Numbered from the stretch's first letter, positions 17,950 to 28,911 are shown. The stretch is DNA of 64,000 nucleotides from an uncultured Maribacter sp. (GCF_947500985.1 NZ_CANMTX010000003.1:310001-374000), one strand, 5' to 3'. Numbers and translations are program-made. The notes: a model not told the origin generated them from the letters alone.

Positions 17950-19172
17950 ACCATTGGGTAATTTACTTAGATAACAATTCTGATAAAAAAGGTTTCTTAA
18001 AGGATTTTGAAAATGGAAGAATACCACAAGAACTTCAAGAATTTGAGCATAAAATTGGAAGATTATTTTCTCCTTTCACCTTAGAAAAACTAATAGACGA
18101 AGAAGATAAATACGATAAAAAGATTATTAGCACTGAACAGCAGGCGTTAGAAACCATGTCTAGTGGAGAGCAAAAAAGAGCACTACTACATTACTTACTG
18201 AACGAAAAACCAGATTACATTATTCTAGATAATCCTTTTGATAATTTAGATATCGACTTTCAAGAAGAATTAAAAACGATACTTAAAGATCACTCTAAAC
18301 ATATTTCATTCATTCAATTAGCAAGTCGCAAGTCAGACATGCTTTCTTTCATAAATTGTTATGGAAGGTTGAATAAATATATGTTCACCATCACCGAGAA
18401 TACACCGTCAAATGATAACGAAATCGAGAATGCTTTCAATGCAGTACGCATTCCGCAATCTATCACGACATTCTCAAATATTGAATCTACGTTAATTGAT
18501 TTTAAAAACGTAAGCATATCCTACGGAAGTAAAAAAATATTAAATGCTATTAATTGGACCGTAAAAAAGGGTGATTTTTGGCAATTATCGGGCACCAACG
18601 GAAGCGGTAAATCAACTATGCTCTCCATGATATTTGGAGACAACCCGAAAGCATACGGTCAAGAAATTTATTTATTCGGGAACAAAAAAGGAAGCGGTGA
18701 GAGCGTTTGGGATATAAAAAAGAAAATAGGCTATTACGCCCCTGCAATGACACTTAAGTTCAATGGTAGACATTCTATAGAGCACATGCTCATTTCTGGT
18801 TTAAATGATTCCGTAGGGCTTTATACCATCCCAACCGAGCTACAGAAGAGAATCATTAAACAATGGTTGCTCTTATTAGACCTGTATCCTATTAAAAATA
18901 CGTATTTCAATACCCTTTCAACAGGTCAGCAACGATTGGTAATGACAGCACGTGCTATGGTCAAACAACCACCAGTATTAATTTTAGATGAACCCACAGC
19001 TGATATGGATGATGAATCGGCAGCTTTACTGGTGGCATTGGTCAACAAATTTGCAAAGGAGACAGATACTGCTATAATTTTTGTTTCCCATAGAAAAGAA
19101 AAAGGTCTAAAACCCGAACGGATTTTAGACCTTATACCGAGTAAAAATGGTTCATCTGGTATTATTACGTAA
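17946..19172 (+). CDS. Tandem ABC ATPase, ModF/PhrA-like, with degenerate first half
   Basis: A 408-residue soluble protein with two ABC-type halves. The N-terminal half (about 1-150) has a signature-like MSSGEQKRA (71-79) and a Walker B-like YIILDNPFDNLD (91-102) but no Walker A loop. The C-terminal half (about 180-408) is complete: GTNGSGKST (216-224), LSTGQQR (324-330), LILDEPTADMDD (345-356) and a switch His in FVSHR. No membrane partner is nearby, as in ModF and photorepair-associated ATPases, whose role is unclear. Overlaps the GNAT gene by 4 bases. Confidence 0.88.
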   Translation: MNHWVIYLDNNSDKKGFLKDFENGRIPQELQEFEHKIGRLFSPFTLEKLIDEEDKYDKKIISTEQQALETMSSGEQKRALLHYLLNEKPDYIILDNPFDNLDIDFQEELKTILKDHSKHISFIQLASRKSDMLSFINCYGRLNKYMFTITENTPSNDNEIENAFNAVRIPQSITTFSNIESTLIDFKNVSISYGSKKILNAINWTVKKGDFWQLSGTNGSGKSTMLSMIFGDNPKAYGQEIYLFGNKKGSGESVWDIKKKIGYYAPAMTLKFNGRHSIEHMLISGLNDSVGLYTIPTELQKRIIKQWLLLLDLYPIKNTYFNTLSTGQQRLVMTARAMVKQPPVLILDEPTADMDDESAALLVALVNKFAKETDTAIIFVSHRKEKGLKPERILDLIPSKNGSSGIIT

Positions 19173-19181
19173 CATTAAAAT

Positions 19182-19753
19182 CTACAATTCAAAAGTATAT
19201 GCTGCAGATATTTGGAACACACCGTTCTTTATACGAGAATTATCTACGAAAATATTGCTCAACCCTGCATTATAACGTAAGCCAAGACTTAAGCCAATAT
19301 CCCTTAAGTTTACCCCTGCACCAAAACCGAGTCCCATATCCACTGTTTTATAGCTATCAGTATTTTTAAAATTATTTGAATTCGATTTTTCATTTGCAGA
19401 AATAAGAAAACCTATTTCAGGTCCGGCTTCAATGTATAAAATATCAATCGGGTAAAACTTTCCCATAATCGGCATAGAGATATAACTATTTACAAGTTTG
19501 GTATCTCCTAAAATGGCTCCCTTTACAGAAAAAAGCAATTCTGGCTGAACACTAAACATATCTACAATCTCAATTTCTGCAACACCACCAATATGCAACG
19601 CAGCCAACCCTCTTAAGTTTGAATTTACATTACCGGTAAAATTTGCTAAGTTAAGACCAACTTTGGGGCCTATATAAACAGATTGCGCTTTTAAACTACT
19701 AAAAAACAGAGTGTTGCCAATGCTAAGAAACTTAAAATAATTAATTTTTTCAT
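19182..19753 (-). pseudogene. Outer-membrane beta-barrel protein with a frameshift in the signal peptide
   Basis: The annotated-looking frame begins only at a TTG at 19607, but upstream sequence in the -1 frame continues the protein to an ATG at 19753. Joined, it reads as a normal signal peptide (MKKLIILSFLALATLC, then FFSSLKAQ) followed by a porin-family barrel (SVYIGPKVGLNLANF onward, GLGFGAGVNL, final AYTFEL). The frames meet at a run of six T (plus-strand A-run 19701-19706); one more T restores the gene. In frame zero translation stops 4 codons after the run. The junction is exactly U UUU UUA, a classical -1 slippery heptamer, so recoding or phase variation are alternatives to inactivation or a sequencing error. 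Confidence 0.8.
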
Positions 19754-19916
19754 TTTGATTAAGTGTTTATGATTCAAAGGCAAGAAATGCATAAACTTTT
19801 ATACTTAAAAAAATGGGGTAAAAAATACTGGTTAACAAGTAGAATTTAGTGGAAGAAAAGGATTACAAAAATTTTTCGAACGATTAAATAAAATACAATT
19901 CAATAAAGTAAGAAAA

Positions 19917-19950
19917 CAAAAAAGCCGTTCATTTCTGAACGGCTTTTCTA
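19917..19950 (-). terminator. Terminator of secDF
   Basis: Perfect 11-bp stem AAAAGCCGTTC / GAACGGCTTTT (19920-19930, 19937-19947) with a 6-nt loop; the A-run on its left becomes the T-tract on the minus strand. Confidence 0.88.
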
Positions 19951-19969
19951 TTTGAGTTAGTTGTATTAA

Positions 19970-22954
19970 CTACTCTTCAATTTTAACTTCCGCCTCACCA
20001 GAAGTAACTTTCTTGCTCAATGCATCGAACATTACAGGAGTTGCAATAAATACAGATGAATATGTACCCACAACAACACCTACGATCATTGCGAACATGA
20101 ATCCTCTTAACGACTCACCTCCAAAAATGAAGATAGCCAATAATACTACCAAGGTAGTTAACGACGTATTCAATGTTCTACTTAATGTACTATTAATCGC
20201 ATAGTTAATGTTAGAACCGCCTTTCCAGCCACGTTCTTCCAAAGTCTCACGAATACGGTCAAATACTACCACGGTATCATTCAACGAGTAACCAATTACC
20301 GTTAGTATCGCCGCAATGAATGCTTGATCAATTTCCATGCTAAAAGGCATTAGTTTTCCGAATATTGAGAATACACCAAGAACAATCAATACATCATGGA
20401 ATACTGCAGTTACAGCACCCAATGAAAATTGCCATCTTCTAAATCTAATTAAGATATAAAGGAAAACTACAAGCAATGAACCTAAAATTGCCAAGAATGC
20501 ATTTTTCTGAATATCATCTGCAATCGTTGGTCCAACCTTTACAGATGCTAAAATACCAACTGCCTCTTCATCAACACCACCTAATACAAAAGCTTCTTTA
20601 CTAAAACCATCTGGTAAGTACTTTTGAAGCGAAGAATATAGTTTGTCTTGAATTTCAGTATCTACTTCGATACCTTCAACATCCACTTTATAAGGAGTCG
20701 TAATTTTTACTTGGTTAGACTCACCATATGTTTTCACATTTGTTCCGCTACCAAATACAGTATTCAATTCTGATGTTATTTCAGAAGGATTTACAGGGTG
20801 CTCGAAACGTACTGTGTATGAACGTCCACCAATGAAATCTACACCTTTTTGCAATCCTGGTCCTGCTAACAATGAGAATAAACCAACTGCTATTAAAATC
20901 CCTGATATTACATAAGCAATCTTTCTTTTCGCTAAGAAATCAACATTGATTCCTTTAAAAAGGTTTTTAGTAATTCCTGTTGAGAAATCTAAGCTTCTCC
21001 CTTTTCCACTAATATACCAGTCAATTAACAAACGAGTAATGAATATTGCAGTAAATAAAGATGTTACAATACCTATAAGTAATGTGGTTGCGAAACCTTT
21101 AATTGGACCCGAACCAAATATGAATAAGATAATTGCAGTTAAACCAGTAGTAATGTTCGCATCTAAAATAGAAGATAGTGCATTACCAAAACCGTCAGCT
21201 ACAGCTTGACTTTTGCCTTTACCTTTTGCTAATTCTTCTTTAATACGTTCAAAGATCAATACGTTGGCATCAACCGACATACCAAGAGTTAAAACAATAC
21301 CAGCAATACCAGGTAATGTTAACACCGCATTTAAACTAGTTAAGACACCGAATATTAATAAGATGTTCAACATTAAAGCAATATCAGCAAATACACCTGC
21401 TTTACCGTAATAAGCAATCATCCATAAAAGAACAATAACAAAAGCAATTAAGAATGACATAAAACCACTATCAATAGCTTCTTGACCTAATGAAGGACCA
21501 ACAATTTCTGATTGAATGATTTCTGCAGAAGCAGGTAGTTTACCAGCTCTAAGTACGTTAGAAATATCTTTAGTTTCGTTTACTGTAAAGTCACCCGTAA
21601 TTTCTGAACGACCGCCAGATATAGGACCTGAAGAAACACCAGGAGCAGTATATACTTTATTATCTAATACAATAGCAATACCAGTCTGGTTAGTGTAAGC
21701 ATCACCAGTTAATTTTTCCCACTCTTTAGCACCTTTAGTATTCATGGTCATAGAAACAGCAGGTTTGCTGAACTGATCGAAATCTGCTCTTGCATCACTT
21801 ACTACATCACCACTAATTCTAGGCGTACCGTCACGGTTAGATTTTAAAGCATACAAATCAATCACTTCAGTTTCTTCAGCAGAAGGTCTTTCCCATACAA
21901 ATTTTGTAAACTGAATATCAGCAGGTAATAACCTTCTAATTTCTGGCATTCTTAAGTAAGAACCAATAGTCGCCGTATCTTTAATAGCAGCACGAAACAT
22001 TGCGTTGCTACCTGGGTTAGCAGGAATCAACAATTCGTATAAAGGATTTACTTGTGTAGCTAAATCTAAAGAATCAGCAGAAACATCAGATAATAAAGAA
22101 TCTAATTCAGACTCTTCTTTAATTTGTTCTGGTTGCTTAACCTCAACAATCGTTTTTAATTTCTCATTCGCTTGAATAAGGAATGTACTAAAGCTTGTAT
22201 TGCTTTGCTTGTACGTTTCCCAAAATTCTAATTGAGCAGTACTTGATAATAAATCTTGTGCACGTGCGATATCTCTAGCACCTGGCAATTCAACCAAAAT
22301 ACGACCAGAGTTACCTTCTCTTTGAATGTTTGGTTGTGTTACACCAAAACCATCAATACGTTCTCTTAATACTTCAAAAGCAGAAACAATAGACTCATCT
22401 ATTTTTCTATTGATAATAGGCTTAACCTCATCATCAGACATTTGAAAGTTAATTTCATCACTAAGTCCTTTATTAGCGAAGATATCTGGTGAAGCCAATT
22501 TAGTTTCCCCTTTTATCTTATCGAAAGCTTCAAAGAACAAATCGATATATGTATCATCACTATTTTTAGAAGCAGCATCTGCATCAGCTAAAGCCTTGTT
22601 GAAAACTGGACTTTTTGTGTTGTTTGCTAATCCTTTAAGGATATCCTTAATAGAGATTTGCAAAGTAACGTTGATACCACCTTTAAGGTCAAGACCTTTG
22701 TTAAGTTCTTTCTTTTTAGCCTCATTGTAATTGGTATAACCAAAAACTGGATCGCTACCAATAGAATCAAGGTAGCTTGCTGCTGCAACCTCTCTTTTTG
22801 TTACATATCCTTCTTCTGATTCAGAAATACGGCTAACCGCGAATTTATTCGCTTCTTTTTCTACTTTACTAGTTACGAAAGTATAGGATAGCTGGTAAAT
22901 ACTAACTAACCCAAATAATAAAGCAAAAAGCTTTATAAGTCCCTTGTTTTGCAT
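19970..22954 (-). CDS. secDF: Fused protein translocase subunit SecDF
   Basis: A 994-residue SecD-SecF fusion, which uses the proton gradient to help complete protein export through SecYEG. The SecD half has the first membrane helix, the GLDLKGGINVTL segment, a large periplasmic P1 domain (about 60-500) with VLRERIDGFGV and ILVELPGARD, and six helices with LGMSVDANVLIFERIKEE. The SecF half (about 665-994) has GVDFIGGRSYTVRF and IGYSLNDTVVVFDRIRE. The two RND-like helix bundles make 12 membrane segments. Fusion is usual in Bacteroidota. It is preceded on the same strand by a small secreted protein gene. Confidence 0.97.
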   Translation of the reverse strand: MQNKGLIKLFALLFGLVSIYQLSYTFVTSKVEKEANKFAVSRISESEEGYVTKREVAAASYLDSIGSDPVFGYTNYNEAKKKELNKGLDLKGGINVTLQISIKDILKGLANNTKSPVFNKALADADAASKNSDDTYIDLFFEAFDKIKGETKLASPDIFANKGLSDEINFQMSDDEVKPIINRKIDESIVSAFEVLRERIDGFGVTQPNIQREGNSGRILVELPGARDIARAQDLLSSTAQLEFWETYKQSNTSFSTFLIQANEKLKTIVEVKQPEQIKEESELDSLLSDVSADSLDLATQVNPLYELLIPANPGSNAMFRAAIKDTATIGSYLRMPEIRRLLPADIQFTKFVWERPSAEETEVIDLYALKSNRDGTPRISGDVVSDARADFDQFSKPAVSMTMNTKGAKEWEKLTGDAYTNQTGIAIVLDNKVYTAPGVSSGPISGGRSEITGDFTVNETKDISNVLRAGKLPASAEIIQSEIVGPSLGQEAIDSGFMSFLIAFVIVLLWMIAYYGKAGVFADIALMLNILLIFGVLTSLNAVLTLPGIAGIVLTLGMSVDANVLIFERIKEELAKGKGKSQAVADGFGNALSSILDANITTGLTAIILFIFGSGPIKGFATTLLIGIVTSLFTAIFITRLLIDWYISGKGRSLDFSTGITKNLFKGINVDFLAKRKIAYVISGILIAVGLFSLLAGPGLQKGVDFIGGRSYTVRFEHPVNPSEITSELNTVFGSGTNVKTYGESNQVKITTPYKVDVEGIEVDTEIQDKLYSSLQKYLPDGFSKEAFVLGGVDEEAVGILASVKVGPTIADDIQKNAFLAILGSLLVVFLYILIRFRRWQFSLGAVTAVFHDVLIVLGVFSIFGKLMPFSMEIDQAFIAAILTVIGYSLNDTVVVFDRIRETLEERGWKGGSNINYAINSTLSRTLNTSLTTLVVLLAIFIFGGESLRGFMFAMIVGVVVGTYSSVFIATPVMFDALSKKVTSGEAEVKIEE

Positions 22955-23063
22955 TTGTAATAATTTAATTTATGTTGATTATTATTTTGAATATTATAAA
23001 AATCTAAGGCAAATAACATTTACGTAAAATAATTACGTTGCTTAGATATGTTTTTGAATGGAA

Positions 23064-23681
23064 TTAACTATTCCCATTAACATAAGGTCCTGCCCTTACT
23101 TCTGGTATTGTTCGTGAAGAGTTTTCTATTGCTATTGCAATAGTTCTATTTATTTTAAATGCGGTATCTACAATTGCGTCTTGCTCAAAAACTATGGTTT
23201 CACTAAAAGGCAAAACCACAGGATAAGAAAACGTTTTATCATCGTGCTTCTGAGGTACAACCAGCGTTGCGTTTAAAGTAATGCCATCATCAACTTGCTG
23301 CTGAAGATCAGATACTACTAAATTATAAGTCTCAGGAAGTTCTTTATTTGGAGAATCCGAAGGAAATTCTTCTTCATTCGATATTGATTGATGGTTTTCT
23401 TGAGAAAGAAACTCCTTAACACTAAGGGCATCAACATCACTATAATAACGAATACTTAATTGTGTTCCGTCATTTTCTACTATTTCAATAGCATCAACAC
23501 CTAAAACTTCTAATTTCTTGGTGATAACCGCCAAAACATCATCATGAGCAGTACCAGAAGCTAATTCTACATCTGCAAATTGTAATGAAATTTGTTGATT
23601 AGAAGCTTTCTTTTGCTCTTGACTTAGCCCGAATAAGGCTAGAATAATAAATAAAGTACTTACGCACCATTTTGCATTCAT
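23064..23681 (-). CDS. Small secreted protein next to secDF, possible SecD-P1-like fold
   Basis: A 205-residue protein with an N-terminal signal segment (hydrophobic STLFIILALFGL). Residues about 30-95 read as strand-helix-strand: VLAVITKKLEVLGVDAIEIV then QLSIRYYSDVDALSVKEFL. This pattern echoes the SecD P1 subdomain in the adjacent secDF (VLRERIDGFGV, ILVELPG). Homology is inference only; I recognise no named family. It lies 109 bases upstream of secDF on the same strand. The candidate promoter ends 4 bases before the ATG. Confidence 0.75.
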   Translation of the reverse strand: MNAKWCVSTLFIILALFGLSQEQKKASNQQISLQFADVELASGTAHDDVLAVITKKLEVLGVDAIEIVENDGTQLSIRYYSDVDALSVKEFLSQENHQSISNEEEFPSDSPNKELPETYNLVVSDLQQQVDDGITLNATLVVPQKHDDKTFSYPVVLPFSETIVFEQDAIVDTAFKINRTIAIAIENSSRTIPEVRAGPYVNGNS

Positions 23682-23685
23682 GCGG

Positions 23686-23693
23686 CAAATATA
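23686..23693 (-). promoter_or_regulatory. Putative -7 element TATATTTG with leaderless start
   Basis: Perfect TAnnTTTG on the minus strand, 4 bases before the ATG at 23681, so the predicted transcription start is at the start codon. No clear -33 TTG at 19 bp. Confidence 0.45.
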
Positions 23694-23761
23694 AAAAGAA
23701 AGATTATTCTAGGTAGTATATTTTCTACAATATATATTTCTAAAGTATACCTTACTATACT

Positions 23762-23798
23762 AACAAAGCCTTTATAGTTAGACTATAAAGGCTTTGTT
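23762..23798 (-). terminator. Long hairpin after mdh
   Basis: Perfect 17-bp stem (23762-23778 with 23782-23798) and a 3-nt loop, 21 bases past the mdh stop. The T-tract is better on the plus strand (GTTTTATG) than on the minus strand (GTTAG), so termination of mdh rests mainly on the stem. Confidence 0.7.
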
Positions 23799-23819
23799 TT
23801 ATGTTTAAGAGTTTATAAA

Positions 23820-24746
23820 CTACAACTCTAAAAGACCATTAGTTTTAGTTACACCAGCGGCACTTTCTTTCATTTTTGCTTTTTCAGCATCACTTAAAGG
23901 AATGTCGATAATCTTTTCGATACCGTCTTTTCCTAATATTACTGGTACACCGATACAGATATCGTTCAATCCGTATTCACCATCTAACATCGTTGAACAT
24001 GGAAACATTTTTTTCTGATCGCAAGCAATTGCCTGTACCATAGAAGATACCGCTGCACCTGGAGCGTACCATGCGCTAGTACCTAATAATTTAGTTAACG
24101 TTGCACCACCAACTTTCGTATCATCGGCAACTTGCTGTAATCTTTCTGCAGATAAAAATTCTGATACACGAATACTGTTTCTTGTTGCGTGAGATGTTAA
24201 TGGCACCATACCAGTATCACTATGACCACCGATTACCATACCGTCGATATCAGAAATAGGAGCTTCCATAGCTTCTGCTAAACGATACTTGAAACGAGCG
24301 CTATCTAAAGCACCACCCATACCTATGATTCTATTTTTAGGTAAACCAGTAGTTTTATGTACCAAATACGTCATAGTATCCATAGGGTTACTAACAACAA
24401 TAATGATAACATTTGGAGAATGCTTTAAAAGGTTGCTTGAAACTGTTTTTACAATACCAGCATTAATACCTATTAATTCTTCTCTAGTCATTCCTGGTTT
24501 TCTTGGAATACCAGAAGTAATTACAGCAATATGGCTATCAGCAGTTTTAGCATAGTCATTTGTACTACCTGAAATCTTAGTATCAAAACCCATCAATGAT
24601 GCAGTTTGCATCAAATCCATAGCCTTACCTTCTGCATAACCTTCCTTAATGTCCAAAATAACCACTTCTGAAGCAAAATCTTTAATGGCAATGTATTCTG
24701 CACAACTAGCACCTACTGCACCAGCACCTACAACTGTAACTTTCAT
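23820..24746 (-). CDS. mdh: Malate dehydrogenase (LDH-like class)
   Basis: A 308-residue NAD-dependent dehydrogenase of the TCA cycle interconverting malate and oxaloacetate. It shows the Rossmann glycine motif VGAGAVGASC, the adenine-binding Asp in VVILDIKEG, the substrate loop SGIPRKPGMTREEL with its Arg residues, VSNPMDTMTYL, and the catalytic His in VIGGHSDTGMVP. The PRKPGMTR loop argues for malate rather than lactate. Length is normal for this class. Single gene, followed by a strong hairpin. Confidence 0.96.
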   Translation of the reverse strand: MKVTVVGAGAVGASCAEYIAIKDFASEVVILDIKEGYAEGKAMDLMQTASLMGFDTKISGSTNDYAKTADSHIAVITSGIPRKPGMTREELIGINAGIVKTVSSNLLKHSPNVIIIVVSNPMDTMTYLVHKTTGLPKNRIIGMGGALDSARFKYRLAEAMEAPISDIDGMVIGGHSDTGMVPLTSHATRNSIRVSEFLSAERLQQVADDTKVGGATLTKLLGTSAWYAPGAAVSSMVQAIACDQKKMFPCSTMLDGEYGLNDICIGVPVILGKDGIEKIIDIPLSDAEKAKMKESAAGVTKTNGLLEL

Positions 24747-24815
24747 TTATTTCTATTTTATGAATTATTATATATAAAATGGAACGCCCACCTTATGTTT
24801 ATTGAATTTTCACTC

Positions 24816-24823
24816 CAAAAATA
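24816..24823 (-). promoter_or_regulatory. Possible -7 element of mdh
   Basis: TATTTTTG on the minus strand, about 70 bases before the mdh ATG. No TTG at the expected 19 bp, so weak. The rest of the 290-bp gap to the next gene shows nothing else recognisable. Confidence 0.3.
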
Positions 24824-25036
24824 GGTATTTATTGACGAAATATGCTATTCAACTATTGATTTAATTATCGCTAAAAGCCTTTAAAAACATCGATAAAATA
24901 CTCATTTTGTTAAAAAAAATTGCGCTTTAACGAAGATATCGTGAATTAGTTACCGTACATCGAATTAAAGTAATAACCCAATATTAGTCACGTTAAATAC
25001 TGTGGATCCCAAATCCAAAATTAAATTAACCTACTT

Positions 25037-25414
25037 ATGACTAAGAAGTTCCTCTCTTTGTTGGCGATATGCGCCATAGTGTTTCTTGCGAATTGTTCTA
25101 GGATCGAACAAAACAATGATCCTATTATAGGAATATGGTCGCAATCTGAATTAATAGTAACCGAAAATTCTTCAAAACAAACTGTTCGAAAAGAATGGAT
25201 TTTTAATGATGTTTTCTTAGGAAGATATCATGAAATTGACGGTTCTACAACTACCCTAAAAACAGATTTCAATTGGTCCAAACAAGACGACATTTATACA
25301 GTTGAGTATAAAGGTCTTGACGGCAAACCCAACAATATAATCACTATTAAATCTACTGAAGATGGTTTTTATCTTCAGAAGAAAGATGGTGCTACATTGG
25401 CAATAAGGGAATAA
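25037..25414 (+). CDS. Small lipocalin-like lipoprotein
   Basis: A 125-residue protein with a lipoprotein signal (MTKKFLSLLAICAIVFLANC, Cys20 acylated). The mature part begins with IIGIWSQSEL and continues as alternating strands (KEWIFNDVFLGRYHEIDG, FNWSKQDDIYTVEYKG, IITIKSTEDGFYLQKK), the pattern of lipocalin-like lipoproteins of Bacteroidota with a GxW near the start. No ligand or function can be assigned. It is monocistronic with a terminator 24 bases downstream. Confidence 0.82.
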   Translation: MTKKFLSLLAICAIVFLANCSRIEQNNDPIIGIWSQSELIVTENSSKQTVRKEWIFNDVFLGRYHEIDGSTTTLKTDFNWSKQDDIYTVEYKGLDGKPNNIITIKSTEDGFYLQKKDGATLAIRE

Positions 25415-25437
25415 ACGATTTTAACAGGGCCATGGGA

Positions 25438-25475
25438 AAAAGGCTGTCCGGAGGGATTTGGGCAGTCTTTTTTAT
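25438..25475 (+). terminator. Terminator of the lipocalin-like gene
   Basis: Stem GGCTGTCC / GGGCAGTC with G-U pairs and a roughly 11-nt loop, followed by a T-run. It sits 24 bases after the stop. Confidence 0.7.
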
Positions 25476-25548
25476 ACCCATTGCTGTTCGCCCTTAGCAA
25501 TTGAAAAGATTTTTATTACAATTACCTACGCTTATTTAAAGCACAAAA

Positions 25549-25590
25549 AAAAGGTCTGACGGAATTAGTAATAATTCTATCGGACCTTTT
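25549..25590 (-). terminator. Terminator of the 25609 outer-membrane gene
   Basis: 19-bp arms (25549-25567, 25572-25590) with a few wobble pairs and a 4-nt loop. The A-run at 25545-25552 gives a T-tract on the minus strand. Confidence 0.82.
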
Positions 25591-25608
25591 TAATTATTTA
25601 AGTTATAC

Positions 25609-26625
25609 TTACCTGAATCCGAAATTAATACCAACAGTAGTTGTATTGAATTCTCCTAAGTTATATTCTGCATTCAGTCTAAAGAAACCTAATTTAAGTT
25701 TCGTACCTAAAGTACCCGTAACTCCATTAACCTTCTTCGTAATAGAAAAAGGATCCTCGTATGTTTCAGAAGCAAAAGGACCACTTGTTACTCTGTAAGT
25801 ACCTAATACATCTGTTACCGATTTACCAGTAATAAAATTTACCCCTCCATAAAAATTAATGATAGGCAGTTTTGTAGAAACTACAGCACCAAATGCCCAA
25901 CTGCTAATTTCTGCTTCTATTCTTTGATTTTCACCATCTATTAAATCAGCATTTGCTAAGTCATAATCGCCGCTAATATTGGTATACCCAATAACCACTG
26001 AAATAGCTACTGGTAAAATTTTATCTGCTGGTAGTAACTTTGTAAAATCATGCTGAATACCTAAACCAAACAAGCCAATAGATGCATCTTCATATTCTAT
26101 TTTTGGAAGAAATCTTGCTTTTACTTCTGTACCTTTAATCAACCCTACACTTGCTTGCACATATCCTGAAGGAACAAAATCGATGTGTTCTCCCGATAGA
26201 CCAGATGGCAGCTCAAAAGTCTCACGAACCGTTACACCCAACACTTCACCTTCAACAAAAACTTCTGTACCAGAAATATCACCTAATGCAGTTGAAACAG
26301 ATCTAGCAACACCCGGATTATCTACAAAATCTAAATTCTGGTAATCATTTGGGTCCAATATAAAAGTCTTCTTATCCTCCTTGTTCTTAAAACCGGTAAT
26401 ATTTCCAATGATTGAAATTTCAAAACCTCCTAACGGTTTTGCATCAGCGGTATTATACCATCCTGTAGACATACTGTACACCACACTTTCTGAAAGCGGA
26501 GCCATGTAACCTGTTGTATACGTTTCTGCATCTTCAACACCTGCAGAAAGTACATTATTGAAATCTGCCTGTGCACTAACCGCTAAACATGAACCAATTA
26601 AAACACTAGTAACTAAATTCTTCAT
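25609..26625 (-). CDS. Predicted outer-membrane protein, DUF6588-like
   Basis: A 338-residue protein with a signal peptide (MKNLVTSVLIGSCLAVSAQA). It continues with VLSAGVEDAETYTTGYMAPL and a long series of amphipathic strands with small loops, and ends in a beta strand, GINFGFR. The opening, where a set of membrane-like coordinates is stated (a GY-MAPL segment), recalls the DUF6588 group of Bacteroidota; I hold this loosely. Similar proteins have no known function. The gyrB terminator lies between this gene and gyrB, so it needs its own promoter, which I cannot see in the 22 bases left. Confidence 0.72.
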   Translation of the reverse strand: MKNLVTSVLIGSCLAVSAQADFNNVLSAGVEDAETYTTGYMAPLSESVVYSMSTGWYNTADAKPLGGFEISIIGNITGFKNKEDKKTFILDPNDYQNLDFVDNPGVARSVSTALGDISGTEVFVEGEVLGVTVRETFELPSGLSGEHIDFVPSGYVQASVGLIKGTEVKARFLPKIEYEDASIGLFGLGIQHDFTKLLPADKILPVAISVVIGYTNISGDYDLANADLIDGENQRIEAEISSWAFGAVVSTKLPIINFYGGVNFITGKSVTDVLGTYRVTSGPFASETYEDPFSITKKVNGVTGTLGTKLKLGFFRLNAEYNLGEFNTTTVGINFGFR

Positions 26626-26647
26626 TGTTGTAATTTTACCTAAAACT

Positions 26648-26677
26648 AAAAAACCTGCGCGGTAGGCGCAGGTTTTT
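26648..26677 (-). terminator. Terminator of gyrB
   Basis: Stem CCTGCGC / GCGCAGG (26654-26660, 26666-26672) with a 5-nt loop, flanked by A-run and T-run. It lies 20 bases past the gyrB stop. Confidence 0.9.
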
Positions 26678-26696
26678 GTTGTGTAAGTGGTATTTT

Positions 26697-28652
<1,956 letters not shown>

Positions 28653-28675
28653 TTACTTCAAATTTTGCAATCTTA

Positions 28676-28683
28676 CAAATATA
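28676..28683 (-). promoter_or_regulatory. Putative -7 element of gyrB, TATATTTG
   Basis: Perfect TAnnTTTG on the minus strand, giving a leader of about 30 bases before the gyrB ATG. No TTG at the canonical spacing. Confidence 0.45.
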
Positions 28684-28715
28684 CGCAATACCCCGTGAAA
28701 TATGGTCTTTCTAGC

Positions 28716-28911
28716 TATTACACAAAAGCAAGTTATCAACAATAATTGTGGAAAATTAGCCCTCAACCCCTAAAAAGCAGCATATTTTAGAATACACCCC
28801 TAAATTGAAGCGCAAAAGCGGAATAAGTAATAAAATGCATGCTTTGTAAAATGGAAAAAAACTTAGTACCTCCACTAGAAATTGCATTATTCACAGCTCA
28901 ATGTTAACATT
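28716..28911. other. Cluster of DnaA-box-like 9-mers and a palindrome upstream of gyrB
   Basis: The 394-bp gene-free region 28638-29031 holds TTTTCCACA (minus strand, 28747-28755) and TTATTCACA (plus, 28887-28895), both matching TTWTNCACA. It also holds two one-mismatch copies, TATTACACA (28716-28724) and TTATCAACA (28733-28741), and a 12-bp palindrome AATGTTAACATT (28900-28911). It could be part of a replication origin, a DnaA-controlled gyrB promoter, or chance. The genes to the right are mostly on the minus strand, which does not favour an origin here. Confidence 0.35.
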
